Shown: positions 47,306-56,800, counted from the stretch's first letter. The stretch: DNA of 57,445 bases from Spirulina sp. CS-785/01 (GCF_028330525.1 NZ_JAQMSD010000075.1:1-57445); one strand, 5' to 3'. Notes: generated by a model not told the origin, from the letters alone. Numbers and translations: made by a program.

Positions 47306-48259
47306 TCACCCATTACCAATCTTTCTACTTAATCGCTTCCCCAAACCAATAATATCATCTTTCCGAGCAATAGTTTCAACCCAATGCTGCGGAATTTGTT
47401 CAACTTCATAATAAATACCAGCCAACCCACCCGTAACCGCAGCAGTCGTATCCGTATCCTCCCCCAAATTCACCGCAACCACCACACTTTCCGCATAATT
47501 TTGATAATTCAAAAAACACCAAATCGCCGCTTCTAGCGTATGAACCACATAACCACTCGAAGCAATCTCATTAACCGGAAGTTTAGCAATATTTCCATCA
47601 AGAAATCGTTGAAAATGAGAAAGTTGCGACTGATACGGCTCATTCTGATAAAGCGGCTTAATCTGTTCAATCCCTTGCTGATAGGCTTCAAACGGAGACA
47701 GTCCTTGTAATAACCCAATCGCAATACTAACATAAATTCCGCAAGCCATTTGAGACCGGGGATGAGCATGAGTGAGACAAGAAACTTCATGCACCCGTTG
47801 AATTAACTGAGGAAACTTGACCAACGGATAACAAAACGCCAAAGGTAAAATCCGCATTAACGAACCATTCCCATTACTCCTCTCATCCAGTCCCCCTGCT
47901 TCCGTAGGAGAAATCCCTTGGCGGAGACGAGAAATAGCAGTATTCGTCGTCAAACCAATATCAAAAACCTCCTCATAGGGAGTCCAAAAGGCTTCATCTC
48001 GCCATAAACAAAAATAGTCCGCCACCGTCGCCACTAACTGCTCACTTAATAACTCTTGCGCTAATGCCTCCGCCAAACAAAACGTTAACGAACTATCATC
48101 AGACCAAGTACCTGGAGGCTGGTTATACGTCCCATAACCGCGCATCGTTGCCACCGGATTATGTGCCAAAGTTTGCCGTGATTGAAATTCCACCGGAACA
48201 CCCAACGCATCTCCAACACAGACTCCCATCAATCCCGATACAATCTTCGTTTCACTCAT
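47306..48259 (-). CDS. ADP-ribosylglycohydrolase family protein
   Basis: 317 residues from the ATG at 48259 (MSETKIVSGLMGVCVGDALG); the longer frame upstream has no family similarity. Motifs: GDALGVPVEF, the metal-binding TWSDDSSLTFCLAE, SNGNGSLMRILPLAF, HAHPRSQMACGIYV and the second metal site LGEDTDTTAAVTGGLAG. The Asp pairs that bind two Mg ions are intact. It would remove ADP-ribose from proteins, DNA or small molecules; similar cyanobacterial proteins have not been assigned. Confidence 0.93.
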   Translation of the reverse strand: MSETKIVSGLMGVCVGDALGVPVEFQSRQTLAHNPVATMRGYGTYNQPPGTWSDDSSLTFCLAEALAQELLSEQLVATVADYFCLWRDEAFWTPYEEVFDIGLTTNTAISRLRQGISPTEAGGLDERSNGNGSLMRILPLAFCYPLVKFPQLIQRVHEVSCLTHAHPRSQMACGIYVSIAIGLLQGLSPFEAYQQGIEQIKPLYQNEPYQSQLSHFQRFLDGNIAKLPVNEIASSGYVVHTLEAAIWCFLNYQNYAESVVVAVNLGEDTDTTAAVTGGLAGIYYEVEQIPQHWVETIARKDDIIGLGKRLSRKIGNG

Positions 48260-48373
48260 AAATAAAACCCATTCAATCCTGCAATGTGGTGTATTCAACA
48301 GCAGTTCAGTGAACCTCAGAAAAATCCAGTGATTCGCCATTGAACACACCTAACAAAAAACGCTAATTCTCCA

Positions 48374-49375
48374 TTATCCATTATTTTGCGCTGTCTCAGC
48401 AGCAGCAACCCCCGCAGGAGTCCGCACATTAGCGCGTTTTGCGCGAAACATTCCAAAACGGCATAACCCCGCACCAAAGGCCACCCGCATTAATAACAAA
48501 GTTGGCACTTCTCGCAGCGACTTGATAAACCCAGACACTCCAAACCGGACTAACCCCGCAGGCCGCGCAATTCCTTGCCAAATGGAATCTAACCAAGAGG
48601 GTAAGGTTTCTTGAGTCCAGTCATCGGTGACGACTTCTCCTTCCACCAGTCCAGTTTCGCTCAATAACTCCGCAAACCCTTCAATACTAGAGAAAGCAGG
48701 ATGAGACCATTGGTCTAATAATTGTCGCATCATGGGACGTTCCCAGAAATTAAGGGGGTTTTGCCGTGCATCCCGTTGATTCCAGTCTGCCACAACTAGC
48801 ACTCCACCAGGTTTCAGGACGCGCAATAATTCCTTGGCAAAAGCGGCTTTTTTGGGGATATGGGGCCCAGTTTCAATGGACCACACCACATCAAACTTCC
48901 CATCCTCAAAGGATAAATCCATGGCATCATCCACGGCAAACTCTGCGCTAACTCCCTCTGGGGTTAATTCGGTGGCCCGTTGGACTTGTTGGGGACTGAT
49001 GGTGACTCCTGTGACCTTAAAGCCATAATCTTTGGCTAAAATGCGACTACTTCCCCCAATACCACATCCCACATCGAGAACCGTTGTTCCGGGGGGGAGT
49101 TGGTCGAGTCCTCCCCAACGCACCATTTCATGGACAAAATCGGTTTTAGCGGTGAGAAAATCTTTCTTGTGGGGGGGTGAACCATAATGGCCGAGGTGGA
49201 TATGTTCCCCCCAATAAAATTCTAAGATACCGTCTTCGGTCCACTCATCGTAGGAGTTGGCCACGGTGTCGGTGGATTGGTATTTTCGTGCTGAGAGTAA
49301 GTATAGGGTAATGGCCAGCACGACGAGAACCAGCAATACACCGAGAATAATTCCTAAATTGGCTGAAAGGGTCAT
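48374..49375 (-). CDS. 2-methyl-6-phytyl-1,4-benzoquinone (MPBQ/MSBQ) methyltransferase, slr0418 type
   Basis: 333 residues. N-terminal membrane anchor (about 8-28), then ARKYQSTDTVANSYDEWTED and ILEFYWGEHIHLGHYG, the SAM site TTVLDVGCGIGGSSRILAKDYG and FDVVWSIETGPHIPKK. The close match to the cyanobacterial MPBQ/MSBQ methyltransferase (Synechocystis slr0418) includes the C-terminal GFIKSLREVPTLLLMRVAFGAGLC. It methylates the ring in tocopherol synthesis at the membrane. Function is assigned with good confidence from whole-length resemblance. Confidence 0.88.
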   Translation of the reverse strand: MTLSANLGIILGVLLVLVVLAITLYLLSARKYQSTDTVANSYDEWTEDGILEFYWGEHIHLGHYGSPPHKKDFLTAKTDFVHEMVRWGGLDQLPPGTTVLDVGCGIGGSSRILAKDYGFKVTGVTISPQQVQRATELTPEGVSAEFAVDDAMDLSFEDGKFDVVWSIETGPHIPKKAAFAKELLRVLKPGGVLVVADWNQRDARQNPLNFWERPMMRQLLDQWSHPAFSSIEGFAELLSETGLVEGEVVTDDWTQETLPSWLDSIWQGIARPAGLVRFGVSGFIKSLREVPTLLLMRVAFGAGLCRFGMFRAKRANVRTPAGVAAAETAQNNG

Positions 49376-49535
49376 TTCTTGAAAATCATGTCTGTTCCTT
49401 TTTCTAGCTTGACATTGATTTACAAATTCTGGGGAGAGGAGTTGTTTGCGGTCTGCGATGAATCGGAACAGTCAAGGGTAGAATGATGAGGCGATTCGCT
49501 CTAGACTGAAACTTCGTTCACTGTAGTATTCCTCC

Positions 49536-50366
49536 ATGATTTCCCAACGGCACTGGAAAACCCTTCGCACTTATTTTATTCTACTGATCCTTGCAGTGGG
49601 GATGTTATTCCCGTTACTGTGGTTAATTAGTACCTCGCTCAAGTCCCCTACAGAGCAGGTTTTCGGCTTTCCCCCGCAACTCATCCCCCAACATCCGACC
49701 TTAGAGAATTTTCGCACGGTTTGGGAGACGTACCCGTTTGGACGGTATTTGTTTAATAGTGTTTTGGTTGCGGTGTTAACGGTGACGCTGAATTTATTGT
49801 TTTGTTCTTTGGCGGCCTATCCCTTGGCCAGACTGGCGTTTCGGGGACGGGAGGTGATTTTTGCGGTGATTATTTCTACTATTATGATTCCTTTTCAAAT
49901 TGTAATGATTCCGTTGTATATCTTGACGGTGCAGTTGGGGTTACGGAATAGTTATTTAGGGTTGATTTTTCCTGCGATCGCATCTGCTTTTGGCATTTTT
50001 CTCCTACGACAAGCCTTCCAGGGAGTCCCCAAGGAACTGGAAGAAGCGGGACGAATCGACGGGTGTAGCGAGTTAGGCATATGGTGGCATATTATGATCC
50101 CCTCGGTCCGTCCTGCCTTAGTTACTTTAGCCATTTTTGTCTTTATCGGGTCCTGGAGTGATTTTCTGTGGCCGTTGATTGTGGTAGATCGAGAGGAATA
50201 TTACACTTTACCGTTAGGGGTAGCCACCTTAGCCAGTACCTTTTCTCTCGACTGGCGACTGATTGCCGCCGGGTCTGTCATTTCGATTTTACCTGTTCTA
50301 TTCTTATTTGTCTTTGCGCAACGCTATATCATCCCCACAGAGTCAGGAAGTGGGATGAAAGGGTGA
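49536..50366 (+). CDS. Carbohydrate ABC transporter permease (MalG/UgpE type)
   Basis: 276 residues with six membrane helices and the EAA loop EEAGRIDGCSELGIWWHIMIPSVRPAL that docks to the ATPase. Belongs to the MalG-like second permease of sugar importers (CUT1). No partner permease, binding protein or ATPase is nearby, so it must work with subunits encoded elsewhere, as is common in cyanobacteria. It is divergent from the methyltransferase gene with 160 bases between. Confidence 0.9.
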   Translation: MISQRHWKTLRTYFILLILAVGMLFPLLWLISTSLKSPTEQVFGFPPQLIPQHPTLENFRTVWETYPFGRYLFNSVLVAVLTVTLNLLFCSLAAYPLARLAFRGREVIFAVIISTIMIPFQIVMIPLYILTVQLGLRNSYLGLIFPAIASAFGIFLLRQAFQGVPKELEEAGRIDGCSELGIWWHIMIPSVRPALVTLAIFVFIGSWSDFLWPLIVVDREEYYTLPLGVATLASTFSLDWRLIAAGSVISILPVLFLFVFAQRYIIPTESGSGMKG

Positions 50367-50511
50367 AATCAATTCTGAGCTAAATGTGGTAATCTGGTCT
50401 CCTTCCTAACTACTGGAGTTCACCTAACACACTTTTTTATTTTTTAGCAGAGTGCGATTAACAGAGATTATGCGCGATCGCGTAGTATGCTAGAAATGAC
50501 AACACCCCAAC

Positions 50512-50874
50512 ATGAGTGGTATTGACCGAGAAATTACTCTGGAAACCCGAACCAGTCTGATTGACAAGCATTTGCCTAATACCCAAAAATCTCAAAGAGA
50601 ACTACAAACAGAGGGAATTGTTTATCTCTTTAATGATCGCCAGACCATGGAAAACGTAGCCTCTGAAATCAAGCAAAAAGGACAACGGACAGGCATTCAA
50701 GATTTAGAAGACAACTATGAACGCTACGGGCTCTTTTTTGCCGAGCCAATTGGGTATATTTTAAAATTAGATGGCACTAGAATTCCTCTCTACTATGGGG
50801 AAATCAAAATCAAAAAATCCACAGGCCAATATCATGTCATCCCTCGCACCAAACCACGCACAACCAAAACCTGA
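50512..50874 (+). CDS. Conserved-looking small protein, unknown function
   Basis: 120 residues: IDREITLETRTSLIDKHLPN, then YLFNDRQTMENVASEIKQKG and the ending YGLFFAEPIGYIL, IPLYYGEIKIKKSTGQYHVIPRTKP. It reads like a compact alpha/beta domain seen in other cyanobacterial hypotheticals, sometimes as the C-terminal part of larger proteins, but I cannot name it safely. It overlaps the next small gene, so the two are co-translated. Confidence 0.72.
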   Translation: MSGIDREITLETRTSLIDKHLPNTQKSQRELQTEGIVYLFNDRQTMENVASEIKQKGQRTGIQDLEDNYERYGLFFAEPIGYILKLDGTRIPLYYGEIKIKKSTGQYHVIPRTKPRTTKT

Positions 50875-51124
50875 ATCTACCACACACCAAGCTGCTCAAC
50901 CCTCAGAGTCTCAATGGGAATTTGCAGAAATCTGGGTTGATCCTTGGCTCTCCCCTCCTTATATCCTAATGTTAGTTAAAGAACAATCAGGTCAATTTTC
51001 AATTCAAAATCCTGCACAAAACTATCAATCCATCTTTACCAGTCAGACTTATGAAGAAAGTCAAATGTGGCTACTTGAAGATGAATATGAACGAGTGACA
51101 GGTCGTTTTTGGCAACCGGATTAA
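50834..51124 (+). CDS. Small hypothetical protein overlapping the previous gene
   Basis: 96 residues from the ATG at 50834 (MSSLAPNHAQPKPESTTHQ); an ATG at 50798 is possible. After a disordered N-terminus comes WEFAEIWVDPWLSPPYILML and ESQMWLLEDEYERVTGRFW. It overlaps the preceding gene by 41 bases in another frame. No recognised domain; the pairing suggests that the two products act together. Confidence 0.65.
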   Translation: MSSLAPNHAQPKPESTTHQAAQPSESQWEFAEIWVDPWLSPPYILMLVKEQSGQFSIQNPAQNYQSIFTSQTYEESQMWLLEDEYERVTGRFWQPD

Positions 51125-51315
51125 AAAAAGCGTCGGTACTGACTTATAGCACTTTTTAAAGCAGAAAGTCACACTAGCATTTTCTGTATTCCCTGTTCCC
51201 TGTTCCGGAGTTCCCTCAAACAGTTACTTTAAGGATTTTATCCCAATAGGGGGATTGCATATTTGCTGTCCCCCTAAACGGTATATATCACGGCTACTTT
51301 ATCGTCAATTTATAC

Positions 51316-52557
51316 CTACGAATCCTGTAAAATTGTTTTCGAGACAATGCGGGTTTTCTTGCGGTCGGCCTCAGATAAATCTTCCCCCGATTGTAACTGA
51401 GTGGCACTTTTCTGGAGAACCGTTGCGCCGCTATCGTCGCCTAATTGTAACGCGGTTTTGGCCGCCGTTTGTAACATGGTTGCAGCCCCCGTGCGATCGC
51501 CCTGTTGTAATTTAGTCTCGGCAATCTGCGTCTGACGATATTTTGCTAAGGCTAAAATAGATTTCTGGACTTCTTCGTTAGGGGCAGGTTGATAGGCTTT
51601 CTGCACTTCTGCATAGACAGGGACTTTCTCCGAGAATAACCCCTCCTGACCTAAAGCCGGGTCATCATAACGCACCTGTACCGCCCCAATTTGCTGATTT
51701 CCAGGGGAAAAATCCCCAATATACAAATTGGCTAAAACCACCCGTTCCTCCTTCATTAAATCCCCTAACCGCACCATCGGTTGGCCGTTTTCCTCCTCGA
51801 CAGGCAATTCAATGGTATCTGGGGCCACTTGGGCAATGGGTTTTAATTCCGCTAAACGGACATTGGGGGCTAAATCCAGCAATAAATGGGCATTGGTTAA
51901 GCAAACCGACTGTACCCGTGTAAATAAGCGGCCAAACTCACTCACCGCTTGTTCCGGTTCTTCAATATAACTCAGCGCACCACTGGCCATATCGGCAATT
52001 TTCTCTAAAACGTCCTGATTCCAGTGAGAGCCAAACCCTAACGTATTGAGGGTAATATTATACTCTGAGGACATGGTGGCAAATTTCAAACAACGGTCAT
52101 TATCCCCGTGTTCGTTTTCACCGTCGGTTAAGAGGAAAATTTGCGAGGAGTTGTCTTTTTTGCCTTTGGCGGTTTCTTCTAAGGCCAGTTTCATCCCTTC
52201 ATCAATGGCCGTCCCCCCATCCGCTTCTAGTTTACTGATGCGCTTTTTAATGCCTTCTACATCATCAACGGGTTGGTTGGGGATTAGCACTTTGGCGCGA
52301 TGGTCAAAGGCTACCACAGAAATTCGGTCTGTGGGCTTGAGCTTCTGCACTAAATTAATTGCCGCTTCTTTCACCGTTTGTAACGGTTGTCCATTCATCG
52401 ATCCACTATGATCGAGGACGAGACAGAGATTTAAGGGGATGGACTGGTCTTCGGACCCTGCGATCGCAGATAAAGAGATAGCCATCTGACGCTGACTATT
52501 CGGTTGATTCGCATCAATATGAGAATCATTAAGCTGCGCAAGTAAACCAACTTTCAT
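51316..52557 (-). CDS. von Willebrand factor A domain protein
   Basis: 413 residues from the ATG at 52557, chosen because AGGAG lies eight bases upstream; the longer frame adds a non-conserved N-terminus. VWA domain at about 40-215 with an intact MIDAS (LCLVLDHSGSMNG; Asp49, Ser51, Ser53; later FLLTDGENEHGDN). A beta-rich middle and an alanine/glutamine-rich helical C-terminus follow. No signal peptide, so cytosolic. The DUF1517 gene lies upstream in the same direction 175 bases away. Role unknown; Mg-dependent protein binding is likely. Confidence 0.9.
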   Translation of the reverse strand: MKVGLLAQLNDSHIDANQPNSQRQMAISLSAIAGSEDQSIPLNLCLVLDHSGSMNGQPLQTVKEAAINLVQKLKPTDRISVVAFDHRAKVLIPNQPVDDVEGIKKRISKLEADGGTAIDEGMKLALEETAKGKKDNSSQIFLLTDGENEHGDNDRCLKFATMSSEYNITLNTLGFGSHWNQDVLEKIADMASGALSYIEEPEQAVSEFGRLFTRVQSVCLTNAHLLLDLAPNVRLAELKPIAQVAPDTIELPVEEENGQPMVRLGDLMKEERVVLANLYIGDFSPGNQQIGAVQVRYDDPALGQEGLFSEKVPVYAEVQKAYQPAPNEEVQKSILALAKYRQTQIAETKLQQGDRTGAATMLQTAAKTALQLGDDSGATVLQKSATQLQSGEDLSEADRKKTRIVSKTILQDS

Positions 52558-52732
52558 AAAACTACTCCTATAGGGTGTTTCTCTATTTTCACAACGCTTT
52601 CCCCCGCTTTTTCGCAAACCATCCTAAAAATTTAACTAAATGTTGCAAGAAGTCCCACTCGAAAAGCGCGACTTCTTGCGATTGGGGAGTTTATACATCC
52701 TCGAATCCCACGATGTCTCATCATGCAGCGTG

Positions 52733-54010
52733 TCACACCAGTTGATACATTTCGGTATATTCGCTCAACAATTCCTCGTAGGATAAATGTTCATGGGACT
52801 GTTGGGGAGTCCAGAGGAGATAGAAGGTCATTAAATAATCTTGGCGCATTCCGGCAATAGTTGATAAGGCTTCTTCAAGTTCGTTCACTCCGTGAATCTG
52901 CTCAAAGAGGGGTTGATCATGGGCCGTCCCTAAGAGTAAGGTGACGACAATATACGATCCCGCTTCATACCCATTATTCCCATTGCCATTCCCGTTGCCA
53001 TTCCCATTACTGCGAACTTGGCCATTAACATTATTGAAGGTTTCCTCACTAAATTTACTCCGTTCTTGGAAACAGAGTTGATTAAACTGGGTTTCCGCTT
53101 CGTGAATGGCGACTTTTTCAGAACTGGCCAAAGCATGACTCCAATGATCCTCATGGCGTTGCAAAATGAGGATAGATTCTTGTAATAATTGCCATAACCC
53201 CTCTGGACTACTGGTATCCACTTGGGTACTCAACTCGGATAACTCGTCCTGAATGCCGTCTGCGCTGGAGAATAAGGCGACTTGTAACTTAGAAATGGAG
53301 ACCATATCATTATCGCGTTCTTTGGCGATCGCGCCCATTCCCGTCCCCGACTCTCCCGACGACGACAACACCCGCTTCAGAAGCATATACAGGAGAATAA
53401 AAACAATAATTCCTCCCACCCCTAACAAGAGATACAAGAAAAATAATCCAGTCCCTCGACCCGAAGAAGCAGAGGTTGTATGGCCTGTATGGGTCTGATT
53501 CCGATTATGATAGTAATCATCATCATCATCGCCGATCTCAATCTCAACCTCTGTATTAGAACGACGAGGAGAGGAACTCCGAGAGGGCGAAGTCGTGGAA
53601 GAATTATTGTGCGAGTCAGAGTGACTCGGAGACGTTATCGAATTATTATGATCATCATCATCATCGACTTCAAAGTCAGTGTCTGTATGGGTACGACTAG
53701 GTGAAGTGCTACGAGACGGAGAGGTAGAACGACTTCTCGAACTAGACCCCGAAGAACTAGACCCCGAAGAACTAGACCCCGAAGAACTAGACCCGGAAGA
53801 CCGACTTCTCGAACTTGAACCCGATGACCGCGAAGACCCACCCCTAGAAAATGACCCTCCCCCACTGCGACCCCCACTCCGTCTGGCATAGGCTTCTGTC
53901 TCTAAATCAAGCCATTGGGCTTGGGACAGGAGAGGAATTTCCCAAGCAAAGGGATTAAATAAGGCTAATGATAGAGTTGTCGCCAGTAATAACTGCAATT
54001 TTAGTTTCAT
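52733..54010 (-). CDS. DUF1517-family membrane protein with Ser/Arg- and Asp-rich low-complexity region
   Basis: 425 residues. Signal peptide (about 1-31), then the ARRSGGRSGGGSF motif typical of DUF1517 proteins, followed by about 130 residues of Ser/Gly/Arg-rich repeats (built on an 18-base unit at 53741-53800) and Asp/His-rich blocks. One membrane helix about 188-212 and the DUF1517 domain to the end (ISKLQVALFSSADGIQDELSELS, YIVVTLLLGTAHDQPLF). Homologues are found in chloroplasts and cyanobacteria near the thylakoid or plasma membrane. Function unknown. Confidence 0.9.
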   Translation of the reverse strand: MKLKLQLLLATTLSLALFNPFAWEIPLLSQAQWLDLETEAYARRSGGRSGGGSFSRGGSSRSSGSSSRSRSSGSSSSGSSSSGSSSSGSSSRSRSTSPSRSTSPSRTHTDTDFEVDDDDDHNNSITSPSHSDSHNNSSTTSPSRSSSPRRSNTEVEIEIGDDDDDYYHNRNQTHTGHTTSASSGRGTGLFFLYLLLGVGGIIVFILLYMLLKRVLSSSGESGTGMGAIAKERDNDMVSISKLQVALFSSADGIQDELSELSTQVDTSSPEGLWQLLQESILILQRHEDHWSHALASSEKVAIHEAETQFNQLCFQERSKFSEETFNNVNGQVRSNGNGNGNGNGNNGYEAGSYIVVTLLLGTAHDQPLFEQIHGVNELEEALSTIAGMRQDYLMTFYLLWTPQQSHEHLSYEELLSEYTEMYQLV

Positions 54011-54456
54011 GGTTTAATCACTTCCCTCTTGTCAATCGTCTTGGTGTCTTGCTGACATCCGGTTTTCAGGGATTGTCCCTTGCACCTGCACTTGATCTGC
54101 TAATTCGCAAGATTCCGGGGTTCTTCTCGTCTCTACAACTTGAATTAATAATTTTCCGCAATCCGGTTCCGTCCTTTTACCGGGATTTGAGAGTCACTCA
54201 GGAGAATGAGAAATACCCAGACTCTCAAAGATCAGGATTTTTATTTTTTAGCTTAACCGCTTGATCTAGGAATGTCGAGAACGCCCAAAATAGGAGACAG
54301 AGGAGAAGCAGCCAACTTGGAGATGATCCCCAAGTAGATTATCTTAGCCTTGGAGCGAAAGCGATATACTAGATTGCACGGTTCTCTAGACTTAACTACA
54401 AATTGCCGTAACTCTGAGTTCATTTTGATTCCTGTTGCCCTTAATCTCATCCTTGT
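54011..54456. other. Non-coding divergent promoter region
   Basis: About 445 bases between the leftward DUF1517 gene and the rightward M23 peptidase gene. I see no gene, RNA or clear repeat. It must hold promoters for both genes, but no convincing -35/-10 pair stands out. Confidence 0.5.
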
Positions 54457-55560
54457 ATGAGAAACCCTCCCCCCTCCCATTCTAGCTCCTCTCCTCCCCG
54501 TTCGCCTGGGCGCAAACGGCGGGTTCGTCGTCGTCGTAAACGGAGACGGTATCGGCGTTTACGGTTAATTTTATTGGGGATTATTTTGGGATTAATGGCG
54601 ATCGCAATTCATTGGATCAGTATCTGGGTTGTGGCGTTCTACTATTCCAGTCAAGCCTGGCTACAAGGGGATTTAGTCTGGATACAAGCCCGAATGTTAC
54701 GCCAAAAAGACTACAAGGAAACCAAGGCCTTAATTCAATCCTTAGAGTCTCCTGGTATTATTGCCCTCAAACAAGCCTCTCAATCCCCCGGTTTAACTTG
54801 GTGTGACGAAGACCCTCAACAGTGCTTAAAGCGGCTCAAACGGCGTTTTCCGCTCGTGTATCAAGAATTAAAAGCCTCTGGACTCGATCCCGCCCATGAC
54901 CCCTATGCGGTCATTAGTGGCTTAGACTTATTACAAATTGCCTCATCAAGTAGCAGTCGTCTTTTTTCCCGTCAATATGCCGATATTAAAGCCAATGAAG
55001 ACAGCACCCAACAAGCTCTTGTTTCGGCGCGGGTGTATGCTGTGTTAAATGGGAATCCTCTCGATACGCCGGATTTAGGGGCTAATTGTCCGCCTTCTCA
55101 GAGCGATCGCGATTGTCTCTACACCCAACAACGGCAACGAGTCCGGGCCATTGCTCAAGTCCTCCAACCCCATCTCCAAGCTAGTTTTATTATTCCTGCC
55201 CAAGGGACATTATCCCAAGGCTTCAACACAGCCCACCAAGGGATTGATATTGCCAACTCTCCTGGCACGCCCATTTTAGCGTCTGCAAGTGGTACAGTCC
55301 TGTTTGCGGGTTGGGATGAAGGGGGATTAGGGAATCTCGTGAGAATTCACCATGCGGATGGCAGTATCGCCGTTTATGGCCACAATCAGAAAGTATTAGT
55401 GAATGCGGGCGATCGCGTCGAACAAGGACAAATTATCGCCGAAATGGGCAACTCCGGCAACTCCACCGGACCCCATCTCCACTTTGAACTCCATCTGCAA
55501 GGCCAAGCCACCAACCCCCTCGCCCTCCTCAGTGATGTGGAAAGTATCGCCAAACATTAA
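54457..55560 (+). CDS. M23-family (LytM) metallopeptidase with membrane anchor
   Basis: 367 residues. Very basic N-terminus (GRKRRVRRRRKRRRYRRLR), one membrane helix (about 36-60), an extracytoplasmic helical region with two Cys pairs (TWCDEDPQQCL, ANCPPSQSDRDCL) and a LytM domain about 245-350. Zinc ligands are visible in HQGIDIANS (His and Asp) and HLHFELH. All catalytic residues are present, so peptidoglycan endopeptidase activity is expected, perhaps in cell division or wall remodelling. Confidence 0.92.
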   Translation: MRNPPPSHSSSSPPRSPGRKRRVRRRRKRRRYRRLRLILLGIILGLMAIAIHWISIWVVAFYYSSQAWLQGDLVWIQARMLRQKDYKETKALIQSLESPGIIALKQASQSPGLTWCDEDPQQCLKRLKRRFPLVYQELKASGLDPAHDPYAVISGLDLLQIASSSSSRLFSRQYADIKANEDSTQQALVSARVYAVLNGNPLDTPDLGANCPPSQSDRDCLYTQQRQRVRAIAQVLQPHLQASFIIPAQGTLSQGFNTAHQGIDIANSPGTPILASASGTVLFAGWDEGGLGNLVRIHHADGSIAVYGHNQKVLVNAGDRVEQGQIIAEMGNSGNSTGPHLHFELHLQGQATNPLALLSDVESIAKH

Positions 55561-55633
55561 CCTGAAATGAGACAATAAAGAACCCCCACCTGTAAAAACG
55601 CCCAAACGCTCAAGTATTCTCAGGACTCTGACC

Positions 55634-56260
55634 ATGGAATGGCATCCCACCGAAGCACAAAGTTTAGCAATCATTGACCGAGAAATCGGCGATCACGTTT
55701 TTTCTCCTGCGGAATACGAAATTGTCCGGCGTGTCATCTACGAAACCGCCGATTTCGAGTATAAATCCTTAATTGGCTTTTCCGAGCGATCGCTCCAAGC
55801 CGGGGCCGCCGCCCTCGCTGCCCGTAGTACCATCGTCGTCGATGTCCCCATGGTACAAGTCGGCATCACCCCCCTCATCCAACGCACCTTCGCCAACCCC
55901 ATCTACTGCGGCCTAGAAACCATCACCCGTCCTCAAAAAGAAAAAACCAAAGTCGCTTGGGGAATGCAAACCCTCGCCAAACGCTACCCCGAAGCCATCT
56001 TTGTCGTCGGCCAAGCCCAATCGGCACTCACCGCCTTGGTAGAATTAATTGAAGCCGAAGAAATTCGCCCCGCCCTCGTCATCGGCACACCCGCAGGGTT
56101 TGTAGATACCGACGTAGTAAAAGAACGCCTCCAAGACTCCATGATCTCCAACATCCGCATCAGTGGCCGCAAAGGCAGCGCAGTGGTGGCCGTGGCCATT
56201 ATGAATGGCTTAATTGACCTCGCCTGGGAAGCCTACGGAAAAGACAACAACGATCTATAA
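55634..56260 (+). CDS. cobH: Precorrin-8X (cobalt-precorrin-8) methylmutase
   Basis: 208 residues matching CobH/CbiC, which moves the C11 methyl to C12 to give hydrogenobyrinate or cobyrinate in B12 synthesis. Visible are FSPAEYEIVRRVIYETADFEY, IVVDVPMVQVGI, VIGTPAGFVDTDVVKE and SGRKGSAVVAVAIMNGL. At position 36 a Tyr (VIYET) stands where the bacterial enzymes carry the proposed catalytic His (His43 of the Pseudomonas enzyme), which I believe is common in cyanobacterial homologues. No other cob/cbi gene is beside it. Confidence 0.93.
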   Translation: MEWHPTEAQSLAIIDREIGDHVFSPAEYEIVRRVIYETADFEYKSLIGFSERSLQAGAAALAARSTIVVDVPMVQVGITPLIQRTFANPIYCGLETITRPQKEKTKVAWGMQTLAKRYPEAIFVVGQAQSALTALVELIEAEEIRPALVIGTPAGFVDTDVVKERLQDSMISNIRISGRKGSAVVAVAIMNGLIDLAWEAYGKDNNDL

Positions 56261-56284
56261 TCCCCCTAAAGGCTTGTTGTACCA

Positions 56285-56590
56285 ATGACCACCGCACCCT
56301 CCCCACCCCTCACTCTAGAAAATTTCTTAAAACTCCCCTATCTCGAAGAATCCCCCGCATGGGAATATAGTCACGGGGTAGCCCTTCAGAAACCCATGCC
56401 CAAAACCCGCCACTCCCTATTACAAAAACGGCTACTCATTGCCCTAGATAACGCGACAGAAGACTATACCGCCTTTCCCGAACTCCGTTGCACCTTTGCA
56501 GGACGTTCCATTGTCCCTGATCTCGTCGTTGTTTCTTGGGCAAAACTAGGAATTAATGAAACCGGAGAACCCCAAGATCAGTTTACCAAA
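56285..56590 (+). pseudogene. Uma2-family protein, 5' part (interrupted)
   Basis: About 102 residues of a Uma2 (DUF820) PD-(D/E)XK-like protein: TLENFLKLPYLEESPAWEYS, HSLLQKRLLIALD, and RSIVPDLVVVSW with the PD of the nuclease fold. Similarity stops after GEPQDQFTKK, and the frame ends at 56605 in foreign sequence. Uma2 proteins are about 190-210 residues, so the second half, with the ExK part, is missing here. A remnant of the C-terminus is found at 56801-56925. Confidence 0.85.
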
Positions 56591-56800
56591 AAATGTTGGG
56601 TCTAAAGCCTCGCCCTTTTAGGGCGACTTTAATTAACCTCAGAGATGAGGGACTACGAATTTTGACCTGTGGGACACGGGACAAAGCCTATTGCCCAGGT
56701 GTAAGACAAGATAGTAGAGGACGGAAGAAATCTACTGTTTTGCGGTCTGTTGGATAGGAAGCCGACGGTGTAATCTTTGATTCACCGTTCGGTAGTTCAC
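56591..56800 (+). mobile_element. Right-end remnant of an IS200/IS605-type element (tnpB tail and end hairpin)
   Basis: In the frame ending with TAG at 56755-56757 the sequence reads LRDEGLRILTCGTRDKAYCP, GVRQDSRGRKKSTVLRSVG, which has the look of the C-terminal end of cyanobacterial TnpB proteins. Downstream lies a long hairpin, CCGACGGTG...CACCGTTCGG at 56762-56792, flanked by GAAG and TAGTTCAC, as expected for the right end and guide-RNA region. A smaller hairpin CGCCCT/AGGGCG is at 56611-56625. The rest of tnpB and any tnpA are absent. It sits inside the Uma2 gene. Confidence 0.65.

Noticed and set aside
47072-47411. Several frames rich in Lys-Thr-Asn or Cys-Leu-Phe-Val
   Set aside because: They translate the TTTGTGG tandem repeat on both strands; composition is fully explained by the repeat.
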